Of a stretch of DNA of 64,000 nt, positions 25,722 through 34,855 are shown piece by piece. Made by a program: the position numbers and the translations under genes. The DNA comes from an uncultured Phascolarctobacterium sp. (lineage in GTDB: Bacteria; Bacillota; Negativicutes; Acidaminococcales; Acidaminococcaceae). The stretch lies in the NCBI GenBank assembly GCA_900552005.1, contig URXU01000003.1:65602-129601 (forward strand), given 5' to 3'. The notes below the pieces were generated by a model. It was not told where the DNA came from, made no database searches, and worked only from the letters and a program-made list of their open reading frames with translations. The number at the start of each line of letters is the position of its first letter. Positions within the stretch are counted from its first letter, which is position 1.

Positions 25722-26366
25722 ATGCTGCAATTAACTAATAAAAAACTCACCGTTTTGGCACTGCTGTGTGCCATGGCCTATTTGGTAATGGTCATCATCA
25801 AAATTCCCGTTGTGCTGTTTCTTTCTTATGAGCCAAAGGATGTCATTATTACTCTGGGCGGCTTTCTCTATGGTCCGTGGGCTTGCGTGCTTATCTCTGC
25901 CGTTGTTTCACTGCTGGAAATGTTTACTGTCAGCGCCACCGGTATTATCGGCCTGATAATGAATATCCTCGCCAGCTGTAGTTTTGCCTGTACGGCCGCA
26001 GTTATCTACAGCCGCTGGCCATCTTGGCGCGGTGCCGCTGCCGGATTATTTTCCGGCACTTTATGCCTTAGCCTGACCATGCTGATCTGGAACTATATTT
26101 TTTTACCCATCTTCCTGCATTTTCCCCGTACGGAATTTGCCAAACTGCTGTTTCCTGCCATTCTGCCTTTTAATCTGCTGAAGGGAGCACTAAATTCAGC
26201 CCTAATCCTTATGCTGTACCGGCATATGCTTACGGCGCTGAAAAATTACGGTCTGTTTACTTCAAATAAGCAAGCTGCCAATAATACCAAAGCCTTGCTT
26301 GCGCTGTCTGCACTGCTATTTATAACCTGCATTCTGGTACTGCTGTCCTGGCGCCAGATAATATAA
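25722..26366 (+). CDS. ECF transporter S component (RibU-like)
   Basis: A 214-residue membrane protein with six hydrophobic segments. The stretch LSYEPKDVIITLGGFLYGPWACVLISAVVSL resembles the D-x-P/GP loop of RibU-type S components, which bind a vitamin and plug into the shared EcfAA'T energy module. The ecf energy genes are not in the window. The substrate could be riboflavin or another vitamin; no riboswitch helps decide. It stands alone between its promoter and a terminator. Confidence 0.8.
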   Translation: MLQLTNKKLTVLALLCAMAYLVMVIIKIPVVLFLSYEPKDVIITLGGFLYGPWACVLISAVVSLLEMFTVSATGIIGLIMNILASCSFACTAAVIYSRWPSWRGAAAGLFSGTLCLSLTMLIWNYIFLPIFLHFPRTEFAKLLFPAILPFNLLKGALNSALILMLYRHMLTALKNYGLFTSNKQAANNTKALLALSALLFITCILVLLSWRQII

Positions 26367-26395
26367 AAAGACTGCCCTTAGGCAGTCTTTTCTTC
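26363..26395. terminator. Bidirectional terminator
   Basis: AAAGACTGCC-CTTA-GGCAGTCTTT with A and T tracts, between the ECF gene and the convergent secreted-protein gene. Confidence 0.85.
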
Positions 26396-27097
26396 TTAAT
26401 GCTGCATTAATCTGTTGGCATAATTACGCATAGCCTGATTAGGAACCTGTTTAAAATCTGCAGGCGGCAGCGCAAAAGCAGTAGCGGCATCCACAGTATT
26501 GCTGCACTCTACTACGTCAAAGCGCGGCAGATAGCTTACCTCATAGCCTTTCCAATTGGCAGTATCTTTCTCAAAATAAAAATACAGCTCGTTACTGCCT
26601 TTTATTACCTTATCATAATCATAACCGGTAACTTTATCATTACCGCCTTCCGGCTTGCTGCCAAACCAGCTTACCAAAGTTTCGGCAAAAGCCTTGCTCA
26701 TGCCTGGCAGCTCAGGCAGCCGGTCATAAGTCTTATTGGCATAATCAATGGTATACCAGTAGCCGCCTTTTACAAACGTGTTGCTGTCGCTGACAACTTT
26801 GCCGTCACCATCTGTAATAGTAACATGTTCAGCATAAACCCCGTTCATTTCATTGTATTCCGTGCGGATATTGCGTACCCTCTGCGCCGTGCTAAGATTA
26901 TTATAGGCTTCCGGAGTCAGTACATCGGCCATGTCTATCTGCTGTTTCACCACCAGATGGACAGGATGTTTATCGCTGTTCAAAGTATTGCCAAGCAGCT
27001 GAAAAGTACGCTGTCCGGGATTATAGGCCCACGCAGCGGCAGTGCAGAGCATGGTCATCAGACAGGCTAACATAAATACTACAAGCGATTTTTTCAT
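26396..27097 (-). CDS. Secreted protein of unknown function
   Basis: 233 residues with a strong signal peptide (KKSLVVFMLACLMTMLCTAAAWA, cleavage near 24). The mature part has alternating beta-type segments (GDGKVVSDSN, GGYWYTIDYANKTYDRLPEL, YFYFEKDTANWKGYEVSYL), loosely like LolA/outer-membrane lipoprotein-sorting or DUF4412-type folds, but I cannot assign it. It contains one mature cysteine (VVECSN). It is alone, reading toward the terminator. Confidence 0.75.
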   Translation of the reverse strand: MKKSLVVFMLACLMTMLCTAAAWAYNPGQRTFQLLGNTLNSDKHPVHLVVKQQIDMADVLTPEAYNNLSTAQRVRNIRTEYNEMNGVYAEHVTITDGDGKVVSDSNTFVKGGYWYTIDYANKTYDRLPELPGMSKAFAETLVSWFGSKPEGGNDKVTGYDYDKVIKGSNELYFYFEKDTANWKGYEVSYLPRFDVVECSNTVDAATAFALPPADFKQVPNQAMRNYANRLMQH

Positions 27098-27159
27098 TAG
27101 TAATCACCTCATTATCAGGATAAATACATTATAACATACTGCTGGCAATTACTGTAATG

Positions 27160-27196
27160 TAAAAAAACACTCTGCAAAATATTTTGCAGAGTGTTA
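27160..27196 (-). terminator. Terminator after the DUF951 gene
   Basis: A perfect palindrome AACACTCTGCAAAAT/ATTTTGCAGAGTGTT with a T7 tract on the minus strand, right after the DUF951 stop; it closes the liv operon transcript. Confidence 0.85.
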
Positions 27197-27200
27197 ATCT

Positions 27201-27398
27201 TTATTCGGCACTTTTAACTATGGCTTTGACAGCTTTTTCAAATTTGCTGCGGGGCAGCATTACAAAATGGCCGCAGCCACAGCACTTTATACCAAAATCC
27301 ATACCTGTTCTGGTAATTTCCCATTCCTTGCTGCCGCAGGGATGCGGTTTTTTCATGCTGACCACATCACCTACGTGAAAGACTGTTCCCTTCAGCAT
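27201..27398 (-). CDS. DUF951-family protein (YyzM-like)
   Basis: 65 residues. VGDVVSMKKPHPCGSKEWEI, DFGIKCCGCGHFVMLPRS is the DUF951 pattern, with cysteines placed like a small zinc or nucleic-acid-binding fold. Function unknown. The ATG overlaps the stop of the CBS-ACT gene by one base (TAATG), so it is translationally coupled to it. Confidence 0.88.
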   Translation of the reverse strand: MLKGTVFHVGDVVSMKKPHPCGSKEWEITRTGMDFGIKCCGCGHFVMLPRSKFEKAVKAIVKSAE

Positions 27399-28060
27399 TA
27401 TTCATCAATACCTTCAAAAGTCATAACATCAGTTACATTATAGCCGGCTTCTCTGATCTGTTCTATAATGCCAAGACCCTGTTCACCAAGATCTGCACGA
27501 ATAGTAATTTCAGCACTGCCGTTTTGATTTTGTTTGCTGACAATGGAAATAATATTAATATTATTTTCTTTAAACAAATTGCTGACTTCCGCAATAACAC
27601 CTACTTTATCACTGGCATCAAAAGTAATACGGGTACAGCTGCGGTCCATGCTCATAATTTCTACAAAAGCACGGAACAGATCATTTTGTGCAATAATACC
27701 GCATAATTTATTGTTCTCGTCAACTACCGGCAACGCATTTACTTTATGCTTATAGAGTTTATAAGCTACATATTCAATAGTATCATCGGCATTAACAGTA
27801 ATGACGGTTCTGCTCATAATATCGCTGACTTTCAAACGACCTAAGAGATAATTGGCTTCATAGCGGGATAAAGTGCTGGCGTCACTGGGTGACGCACGGC
27901 CAATATCATCAATAGTTATAATGCCGCGTACACGTTTAATATCATCCACTACCGGAATGCTCACAAAACCTTTGCTGCGCATCAGTTCACGGGCTTCAAG
28001 CATGGTTTGGTCTTCACTTACAGTAACCACTACAGGAGTCATAAATTCTTTTACTAACAT
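27398..28060 (-). CDS. CBS-pair and ACT domain protein (AcuB-like)
   Basis: About 220 residues from the ATG at 28060, which has GAGGAG upstream; the longer frame would overlap livF. Two CBS domains (about 1-60 and 70-130, VKEFMTPVVVTVSED and VSDIMSRTVITVNAD) are followed by an ACT domain (about 140-215, RITFDASDKVGVIAEVSNLF). CBS pairs bind adenosine ligands and ACT domains bind amino acids, so it may sense branched-chain amino acids for the preceding transporter; that is inference from position in the liv operon. Confidence 0.87.
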   Translation of the reverse strand: MLVKEFMTPVVVTVSEDQTMLEARELMRSKGFVSIPVVDDIKRVRGIITIDDIGRASPSDASTLSRYEANYLLGRLKVSDIMSRTVITVNADDTIEYVAYKLYKHKVNALPVVDENNKLCGIIAQNDLFRAFVEIMSMDRSCTRITFDASDKVGVIAEVSNLFKENNINIISIVSKQNQNGSAEITIRADLGEQGLGIIEQIREAGYNVTDVMTFEGIDE

Positions 28061-28076
28061 TGTGCCACTCTCCTCA

Positions 28077-28781
28077 TCAGCCACCAAGATATGCTTTGCG
28101 TACAGCTTCACTGCTTGCCAGTTCCTGTGCTGTACCGCTCAAAGTAATACGTCCTGTTTCCAGAACATATGCCTTATCAGCAATAGACAAAGCCATATTA
28201 GCATTCTGTTCTACCAGCAGTACCGTAGTTCCGCTGGCATTGATTTCTTTTATTATATTAAAAATTTCTTTAACAAGCAACGGTGCAAGACCCATGGAAG
28301 GCTCATCCAGCAGCAGCAGCTGTGGACGGCTCATTAAGGCACGGCCCATAGCCAGCATTTGCTGTTCACCGCCGGACAAAGTACCGGAAAGCTGATTTTT
28401 ACGCTCTAAAAGACGCGGGAATTTTTTAAAGACATCTTCCATATCTTTGGCAATGCCTTCTTTATCCTTACGCAGATAAGCGCCCAGTTCCAGATTTTCC
28501 ATAACCGTCATATTAGCAAATACATGACGGCCTTCCGGTACCTGGCATAAGCCCATACCAACAATTTTATGAGCCGGCATACCGGAAATATCCTTATCCT
28601 GATAAATAATACGGCCTGTCTTGGGTTTCATCAAGCCGGAAATAGTACGCAAAGTAGTTGATTTACCGGCACCGTTGGAACCGATTAAAGCCACAATTTC
28701 TCCGTCAGGCACATTCAGGCTGATACCTTTAATGGCATGGATGGCACCGTAATAGACATTGATATCTTCAACTCTTAACAT
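28077..28781 (-). CDS. livF: Branched-chain amino-acid ABC transporter ATPase LivF
   Basis: A 234-residue ABC ATPase: Walker A GSNGAGKST, signature LSGGEQQMLAMGRAL, Walker B LLLLDEPSMGLAPLLV. The MGLAP extension is typical of LivF. The ATG overlaps the livG stop (ATGA). It works with LivG, LivH, LivM and a binding protein to import leucine, isoleucine and valine. Confidence 0.95.
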   Translation of the reverse strand: MLRVEDINVYYGAIHAIKGISLNVPDGEIVALIGSNGAGKSTTLRTISGLMKPKTGRIIYQDKDISGMPAHKIVGMGLCQVPEGRHVFANMTVMENLELGAYLRKDKEGIAKDMEDVFKKFPRLLERKNQLSGTLSGGEQQMLAMGRALMSRPQLLLLDEPSMGLAPLLVKEIFNIIKEINASGTTVLLVEQNANMALSIADKAYVLETGRITLSGTAQELASSEAVRKAYLGG

Positions 28782-29554
28782 CAGTTGATTACCTCCTCAC
28801 CTAAATATGCCTCAATTACACGTTTATTATGTTTAATTTCCTCAGGCGTGCCTTCCGCAATCTGGCAGCCATATTCTACTACATAGATACGTTCGCATAC
28901 ACCCATAACCAGGCCCATATCATGTTCAATCAACAGAATGGACAAATCAAATTTTTCTCTTATCCAGCGAATCATTTCCATAAGTTCCTTAGTTTCCTGA
29001 GGATTCATACCGGCTGCCGGTTCATCCAGCAGCAGCAGTTTAGGCTCGGTAGCCAGTGCACGGGCAATTTCCAGACGGCGCTGTTCACCATACGGAAGGT
29101 TTTTGGCCGTTTCGTTAGCTTTGCCTTCCAAATGGAAAATTTTCAGCAGGTCCATGGCTTTTTGGGTAATCATATCTTCTTCATGCAGATATTTTCCGGT
29201 ACGTAAAACAGCTTCCAGCAAATTATATGATACATGCATATTATAAGCAATCTTAACATTATCAATAACACTTAATTCGGAAAACAGGCGAATATTCTGG
29301 AAGGTACGCGCCATGCCCATTTGTGTTACCTGATAAGATTTATGGCCGCTGCTTTTTTGGCCGTTGAAATAAATTTCACCTTCAGTCGGTGTATATACAC
29401 CAGTAATCATATTAAAAATAGTAGTTTTGCCGGCGCCGTTTGGTCCAATAAGGCCAATCAGTTCGCCTTTATCTATATGCATGGTCAGATTGGAAACGGC
29501 ACGCAGACCGCCGAAAACCATGGAAATATTATTTACCTTCAGCAGTTCCGCCAT
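28781..29554 (-). CDS. livG: Branched-chain amino-acid ABC transporter ATPase LivG
   Basis: 257 residues: Walker A GPNGAGKTT, signature LPYGEQRRLEIARAL, Walker B LLLLDEPAAGMNPQET and the C-terminal extension ending in EAYLGEE, all typical of LivG. It overlaps livM by 26 bases and livF by one codon, so translation is coupled along the operon. Confidence 0.95.
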   Translation of the reverse strand: MAELLKVNNISMVFGGLRAVSNLTMHIDKGELIGLIGPNGAGKTTIFNMITGVYTPTEGEIYFNGQKSSGHKSYQVTQMGMARTFQNIRLFSELSVIDNVKIAYNMHVSYNLLEAVLRTGKYLHEEDMITQKAMDLLKIFHLEGKANETAKNLPYGEQRRLEIARALATEPKLLLLDEPAAGMNPQETKELMEMIRWIREKFDLSILLIEHDMGLVMGVCERIYVVEYGCQIAEGTPEEIKHNKRVIEAYLGEEVIN

Positions 29555-30488
29555 TTTTCTTACCTCCTAATCTGAACATTTCACGACTTAATTCCACACT
29601 GCCAAACAGGCCCTGCGGACGGCGCAGCATCAATACGATCAAAGTGATGGAGTAAATAATCATACGCCATTCAGGATAATCTGACAGATAAGCGGAAATA
29701 AAGGTTAACAGCACTGCACCGGTAATAGCGCCGGTCATGGAACCCAGACCGCCGAGAACGACCATGGTCAGAATATCGAAAGAACGCATGAAAGTAAAGG
29801 ATGCGGGATGCGCCAGGAAGAAATAGTGGCTGAATAAAGCTCCGGCAGTACCGGCAAAAGCGGCGCCCAGAGTGAAAGCCATTACTTTATATTTGGTAGT
29901 ATTAATACCCATGGTATCAGCTGCAATTTCATTTTCACGAATAGCCAGGCAGCAGCGGCCATGAGCGGAATTTTTAAAATTCTTAATAAAGAAGATGACA
30001 AAAATCATAATCCAGAATACATAGGCAAAGGTTGTCATACGGGGAATACCCATCAGACCGGATGCACCGCCTACATAATCGATATTAAGAATACAGATAC
30101 GGATAATTTCGCCCAGGCCCAAAGTAGCGATTGCCAAATAGTCGCCGTTCAGGCGAAGGGTCGGCAAACCAATTAAAAAGCCCAAGATACCGGCCGTTAC
30201 CGTACCAACAACCAGTGCCAATTCATAAGGAAGGCCAAATTTAACCGTAATGATGGCGCTGGTATAAGCGCCTACAGCCATAAAGCCTGCGTGGCCAATG
30301 GAAAACTGACCAGTATAGCCGTTAATCAGGTTCAGGCTGACAGAAAGGATGATATTGATGCAAATTAAAATAATATTCAGTTCCCAGAAGGGACCAATTA
30401 AACCGCCGGACATCAGGCCCTGAAAAACTATAAACAGTACAACACAGCCGGCGAGGGCGGTTAAATCAAATTTTCTTATTGGATTCAT
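29529..30488 (-). CDS. livM: Branched-chain amino-acid ABC permease LivM
   Basis: About 319 residues with eight or more membrane helices. NLINGYTGQFSIGHAGFMAVGAY and LRLNGDYLAIATLGLGEIIR are LivM signatures; the EAA-like loop is NEIAADTMGINTTKYK. The ATG at 30488 has AGGTGA upstream; a GTG three codons earlier is an alternative. It follows livH by nine bases. Confidence 0.93.
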   Translation of the reverse strand: MNPIRKFDLTALAGCVVLFIVFQGLMSGGLIGPFWELNIILICINIILSVSLNLINGYTGQFSIGHAGFMAVGAYTSAIITVKFGLPYELALVVGTVTAGILGFLIGLPTLRLNGDYLAIATLGLGEIIRICILNIDYVGGASGLMGIPRMTTFAYVFWIMIFVIFFIKNFKNSAHGRCCLAIRENEIAADTMGINTTKYKVMAFTLGAAFAGTAGALFSHYFFLAHPASFTFMRSFDILTMVVLGGLGSMTGAITGAVLLTFISAYLSDYPEWRMIIYSITLIVLMLRRPQGLFGSVELSREMFRLGGKKNGGTAEGK

Positions 30489-30497
30489 ACCGCTCAC

Positions 30498-31388
30498 CTA
30501 CACTTTCTCACGTACATTTTTGCCCAGTAAACCAGCCGGTTTATAAAGCAGAATCAAAATCAGGATGCCGAAAGCAGCTGCATCGCGGAAAGTAGAAGAA
30601 ACAAAGCCGCTGACCATAGCTTCCACAACACCCAGAATAATGCCACCAATCATCGCACCGGGGATAATACCAATGCCGCCAAGTACAGCAGCAACGAAGG
30701 CTTTCAGGCCAGGCATCATGCCCATCAGCGGATCAATGGAGTTATAGTAAACACCTACCAGCACGCCGCCGGCAGCAGCCAGAGCACTGCCAAGAGCAAA
30801 GGTCATGGAAATTACACGGTCAATGTTAATGCCCATGAGTTTAGCAGCATCTGCATCAAAGGAAACTGCACGCATGGCTTTGCCTGCTTTGGTTTTATTA
30901 ACAATATAAGTCAAGACAGCCATCAGGATAATTGCGCTTACCAGTATAACAATCTGCTGGCTGTTGGCAACCAACGGGCCAAAATTATAAACAGTTGGTG
31001 TGAAAACAGCCGGGAAAGTACGCGGCTGCGGTGATACTAACAAAATCATGCCATATTCCAGAAAGAAGGAAACGCCGATTGCAGTAATCAAAATGGCAAT
31101 ACGCGGCGCATTACGCATGGGCTTGTAAGCAACACGTTCAATAATAATACCTACCAGGGCTGCACAGGCCATGGAAAGGATAATAGCCGGAATAAAGGAA
31201 AGTCCCAGCTGCGTGGTGGCAAAGAAACCGAAATATGCTCCCAGCATGTAAATATCACCGTGAGCAAAATTGATCAGCTTAATAATACCGTAAATCATAG
31301 TATATCCCAGCGCAATCAACGCATAAATACTACCTAATGATATACCGTTTATCAGCTGCTGAAAAAACTGATGAAGTAAGGTATCCAT
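30498..31388 (-). CDS. livH: Branched-chain amino-acid ABC permease LivH
   Basis: 296 residues with about eight membrane helices. NGISLGSIYALIALGYTMIYGIIKLINFAHGDIYM is the LivH N-terminal signature, and DADAAKLMGINIDRVISMTF is the coupling loop. GGAGG lies before the ATG. A terminator-like hairpin separates it from the binding-protein gene upstream. Confidence 0.95.
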   Translation of the reverse strand: MDTLLHQFFQQLINGISLGSIYALIALGYTMIYGIIKLINFAHGDIYMLGAYFGFFATTQLGLSFIPAIILSMACAALVGIIIERVAYKPMRNAPRIAILITAIGVSFFLEYGMILLVSPQPRTFPAVFTPTVYNFGPLVANSQQIVILVSAIILMAVLTYIVNKTKAGKAMRAVSFDADAAKLMGINIDRVISMTFALGSALAAAGGVLVGVYYNSIDPLMGMMPGLKAFVAAVLGGIGIIPGAMIGGIILGVVEAMVSGFVSSTFRDAAAFGILILILLYKPAGLLGKNVREKV

Positions 31389-31415
31389 AGAAATCCTCCA
31401 AAAGACAGATTGAAT

Positions 31416-31453
31416 ATAAAAGGCTGTTGATTTTTACAACAACAGCCTTTTAA
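31416..31453 (-). terminator. Attenuating terminator between binding protein and livH
   Basis: AAAAGGCTGTTG-N10-CAACAGCCTTTT, with the T-rich side on the minus strand ahead of livH. It would lower permease expression relative to the binding protein, a common arrangement. Confidence 0.75.
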
Positions 31454-31471
31454 TATTTCACTAAATATTAT

Positions 31472-32650
31472 TTAAGGGTTGACTTTGGTTTTGAAAGTCT
31501 GTACACCGTCAACATGTTCGATTATAACAGCACTCTTAATAGGATTATGCTGTTCATCAAATACTACATCACCGGATACGCCTTTGAAACCGGAAACCTT
31601 GCCCATGGCCTCAGCAATCTTAGCCGGATCAAGAGATTTAGCGTCTTCAATAGCTTTGGCAACCAACATTGCAGAATCATATGCTAAAGCTGCGAAAACG
31701 TCCGGTTTGCTGTTGTATTCTTTCTGATAAGCTTCAACAAATTTCTTGTTGATATCAGATGCTTCATCTGCAGAATACAGGCTGGAGAAGTAGGTGTTAT
31801 TCAGAGCAGCTTTACCGGCAATTTCCGGTAATTTAGCGCTGTCCCAACCATCACCGCCGGCAATAGGAACATCAATACCAAGTTCACGCGCCTGTTTGAT
31901 AATCAGGCCAACTTCTTGATAATAGCCGGGAATATAGATAAAATCAGGATTTGCAACTTTGATTTTGGTCAAAGTAGATTTGAAATCTGTATCTTTTTGC
32001 AAAAAGGCTTCTTCAGTAACTACGCTGCCGCCTTTTTTCTCAAAGTTTTCTTTAAAGAATTTTGCCAGACCTTTGGAGTAATCGCTGGTGTTATCAATCA
32101 AGATGGCAGCCTTTTTTACTCCCAGATTATCTGCTGCAAAGCTTGCCATTACCGTGCCCTGGAAAGGATCAATGAAGCATGCTCTGTAATTGTATGTTCT
32201 GGTCTTTCCATCTGCCGGATTAACGGTAATATCGGGATTGGTACCCATAGGAGTAATGCCCAGTACTTTAGCGCCGTTATTGATAGCTGAAGCTGCAATT
32301 ACAGCAGAAGACTGGTTAGGTCCGATAACTGCCGCAACCTTATCTTGAGAAATCAGCTTCTGCATACCATTGGTAGCTTCAGATGCTTCTGATTTGGTAT
32401 CGGCAACTACAAGTTCCAATTTTTTACCGTTGATGCCGCCTTTAGCATTAATTTCCTTAAACGCCAGATCTATGCCGTTTTTGGAAGAAATGCCGAAGCT
32501 GGCACTGCCGCCGGTCATTTCCAGCAATCCGCCGACTTTAATGGTGTCACCGGAACTGCTGCTTGATCCTGAGCCGCCGCAGCCTGCACTAAGTGCGGCG
32601 AACAGCAAACCTGCTGTCAGAAATGATAATAATTTGGTCCCTCTTTTCAT
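31472..32650 (-). CDS. Branched-chain amino-acid binding lipoprotein (first copy)
   Basis: 392 residues with a lipoprotein signal (LSAGC, lipidated Cys24) and a Ser/Gly-rich tether, then a type I periplasmic-binding fold: GGLLEMTGGSASFG, GGINGKKLELVVAD, VIGPNQSSAVIAAS and AALAYDSAMLVAKAIE. It is a close paralogue of the gene at 32798 and delivers substrate to LivHMGF. Exact ligand (Leu/Ile/Val or another amino acid) is not decided by the sequence. Confidence 0.93.
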   Translation of the reverse strand: MKRGTKLLSFLTAGLLFAALSAGCGGSGSSSSSGDTIKVGGLLEMTGGSASFGISSKNGIDLAFKEINAKGGINGKKLELVVADTKSEASEATNGMQKLISQDKVAAVIGPNQSSAVIAASAINNGAKVLGITPMGTNPDITVNPADGKTRTYNYRACFIDPFQGTVMASFAADNLGVKKAAILIDNTSDYSKGLAKFFKENFEKKGGSVVTEEAFLQKDTDFKSTLTKIKVANPDFIYIPGYYQEVGLIIKQARELGIDVPIAGGDGWDSAKLPEIAGKAALNNTYFSSLYSADEASDINKKFVEAYQKEYNSKPDVFAALAYDSAMLVAKAIEDAKSLDPAKIAEAMGKVSGFKGVSGDVVFDEQHNPIKSAVIIEHVDGVQTFKTKVNP

Positions 32651-32675
32651 GATTTATCCCCCTCAAAAAAATTTA

Positions 32676-32711
32676 TTAAAAAAGGCATGATTCAGAGCAT
32701 GCCTTTTTTAC
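32676..32711 (-). terminator. Terminator between the two binding-protein genes
   Basis: AAAAAAGGCATG-N8-CATGCCTTTTTT, 28 bases before the downstream binding-protein ATG. No promoter fits in those 28 bases, so the second gene depends on readthrough or on an element before the hairpin. Confidence 0.78.
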
Positions 32712-32797
32712 AAATTAACTAAAACAAACTAAATAAATCAGAAAATAATTGTTTGTGACGTATTTATATATCTATTTTTTTTATGCTTCTCTTGAGA

Positions 32798-33973
32798 TTA
32801 GAGAGAAATTTTTTCTTTAAAGGTCGGTACGCCATTATCCAGAGACAGAATCAAAGCGCCCATAATCGGGTTGTGGTTTTGATCAAAGGTAATCTTGCCG
32901 CTGGCAACCGGCAGATCTTTAGTTTCAGCAATAGCCTTTGCCAAAGCAGTACCATCAGTAGTACCTGCACGTTTCATTGCGTCAGCAAGAATTAAGCCTG
33001 CATTATAACCTTGCATTGCGAAAATATCAGGATCTTTTTGATATTTTTCTTTATAAGCTTTAATAAAGTTTTGTACGGACGGATCAGTATCTTGTGCGGA
33101 GAATGCACTTACATAATAGCAGTCTTTCAATGCGTCTTTACCTGCAATTTCAGCAAGTTTCGGGCTTTCCCAGCCGTCACTGCCCATCAGAGGAACATTC
33201 AGACCAAGTTCACGAGCTTGTTTAATGATTTTAGAAACTTCTTCATAGTAACCGGGAATATAAACTGCATCCGGATTGCTTGCTTTAATTTTGGTCAAAG
33301 CTGCTTTAAAGTCAAGGTCTTTAGAAAGGAATGCTTCTTTAGCAACAATAGTGCCGCCTTTGCCTTCCAAAGTTTTCTGGAATACATCTGCCAGACCTTT
33401 GGAATAATCGCTGGAAGAATCAAACAAAATAGCTACATTTTTAACTTTCAGAGTTTTATTGGCAAATTCTGCCATTACTTGACCTTGGAACGGGTCAATG
33501 AAGCACGCACGGAACATAAAAGGTTTAACTTTACCGTCATTATCTACGGTAATGCCGGGTGCAGTAGCACTCGGAGCGATGTGCGGAATCTTGTTACCGG
33601 CGGTAATAGGTGCAGATGCTGCTACGCAACCACTGGTTGCGGGTCCGACAACAGCAACAACTTTATCCTGGGTTACCAGCTTAGTAACTGCATTTCCTGC
33701 TTCGGAAGGCTCGGATTTATTATCGCTTTCAACAATAGTGATTTTTTTACCGTTGATACCACCTTTGGCATTTACTTCGTCCACTGCCATTTTGAAACCG
33801 GACAGGATAGATTTGCCGTAGTTAGCAACATTACCTGTCAATTCAAAAGAAGCACCAACTTTAATAGTATCTCCTGAAGCAGCCTCTTTTTTCTCTCCGC
33901 CGCAGCCGCTGACAACGGAAGCAAACACCATAGCCGCTAAGGCCGCGCTTGCCAGTTTCTTCCAACTTTTCAT
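32798..33973 (-). CDS. Branched-chain amino-acid binding lipoprotein (second copy)
   Basis: 391 residues from the ATG at 33973; the frame is open 23 codons upstream but a GGGGAAAG ribosome site fits 33973. Lipobox VSGC with Cys24. The binding domain has GASFELTGNVANYG, KGGINGKKITIVESD and VGPATSGCVAASAP. It matches the neighbouring copy along its length. It follows the strongest promoter of the region (34063-34092) and so is likely the most abundant product of the operon. Confidence 0.93.
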   Translation of the reverse strand: MKSWKKLASAALAAMVFASVVSGCGGEKKEAASGDTIKVGASFELTGNVANYGKSILSGFKMAVDEVNAKGGINGKKITIVESDNKSEPSEAGNAVTKLVTQDKVVAVVGPATSGCVAASAPITAGNKIPHIAPSATAPGITVDNDGKVKPFMFRACFIDPFQGQVMAEFANKTLKVKNVAILFDSSSDYSKGLADVFQKTLEGKGGTIVAKEAFLSKDLDFKAALTKIKASNPDAVYIPGYYEEVSKIIKQARELGLNVPLMGSDGWESPKLAEIAGKDALKDCYYVSAFSAQDTDPSVQNFIKAYKEKYQKDPDIFAMQGYNAGLILADAMKRAGTTDGTALAKAIAETKDLPVASGKITFDQNHNPIMGALILSLDNGVPTFKEKISL

Positions 33974-34062
33974 TTTTCTTTCCCCTTTTCTTTTGCATAA
34001 TATTTCGTTAATTATCAAGTGGACTATCCATCTTTTTACCACTTTAATAACTTATGGTCTTC

Positions 34063-34092
34063 ATTATACCTGTACACTAATACTTTTGTCAA
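34063..34092 (-). promoter_or_regulatory. Promoter of the liv operon
   Basis: On the minus strand TTGACA and TATAAT with an 18-base spacer, both hexamers perfect. It lies 90 bases upstream of the first binding-protein ATG. No T-box or other riboswitch signature was seen in the leader; a plus-strand TATAAT (34251-34256) may serve the divergent gene at 34287. Confidence 0.78.
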
Positions 34093-34286
34093 TATTTCTT
34101 CATTTTTTTAAATTATTTTCTTTACTGAAATCTTAAAATTGCTACATTTTTTATGTTTTTATATTTTTTGTATTTTTAATTGATATTTATGCCTATTGTT
34201 AACGTACTTTTTCTGTTGTGTATACACTGGCGGACAGGAATTTTTTATTGTATAATAGAATGTATTCAATATACGAGGTAGATTAG

Positions 34287-34703
34287 ATGAATTTTCTGGC
34301 ATTATTTTTTATTTGTGTTAAAATGTATTCCTTTATTAATACGAGGGAACTGGCGTATTTTATCTATAATTTTTCCTTGATGCTGCAGGCTCGGAGGCGC
34401 AATCCGAAAGTACGTCAGGTAATTATTATTGATAAAGGTTCAATGCAGCTGATTTTTTATTTCGCAGCTGATATTCTGTTTTTATTATACTGCATCTGGT
34501 TAATGTTCGATGATGCCACTTGGGAACCCGGCTGTTTGTTGCTGATCATTTCAGCTCTGGAATCCTACGCTATGCATGCTCATATCAGCGGCACTTATAT
34601 TATAGATAAACTTGGTTTTACCTACCCCAAACTTTGGTTTAAATATCTAATGAGCGGACAGACCATGTTTATTCTTCTCAACCTGTTTCAAACCTTAAAA
34701 TAA
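34287..34703 (+). CDS. Membrane protein of unknown function
   Basis: 138 residues with a short hydrophobic N-terminus, a basic cytoplasmic stretch (QARRRNPKVRQ, about 34-44) and three further hydrophobic segments (about 52-73, 80-95, 118-134). GAGGT precedes the ATG. No family recognised. It stands alone on the plus strand between two minus-strand operons and ends at a terminator. Confidence 0.68.
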   Translation: MNFLALFFICVKMYSFINTRELAYFIYNFSLMLQARRRNPKVRQVIIIDKGSMQLIFYFAADILFLLYCIWLMFDDATWEPGCLLLIISALESYAMHAHISGTYIIDKLGFTYPKLWFKYLMSGQTMFILLNLFQTLK

Positions 34704-34740
34704 AAAAGAAAGTCCTGATCTTTTCAGGACTTTCTTTTTT
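34702..34740. terminator. Terminator
   Basis: AAAAAAGAAAGTCCTGA-N5-TCAGGACTTTCTTTTTT directly after the membrane-protein stop; A and T tracts would allow action in both directions. The following 34741-34855 has no gene. Confidence 0.85.
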
Positions 34741-34855
34741 TGCCTTCCGGGCCGATATGCGTTTATTTTGTTTCTCAGGGCTTTTCTTTATCAATACATA
34801 GATTGATATTCGTTTTTTTAAAAACACGCTTACAATCAATTTAAACGCATGAGTT

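Noticed and set aside
33011..33877. A long plus-strand open frame opposite the second binding-protein gene
   Set aside because: It lies wholly antisense to a gene with a clear lipobox and binding-fold motifs, and it has no ribosome site or family match. It is an artefact of codon bias.
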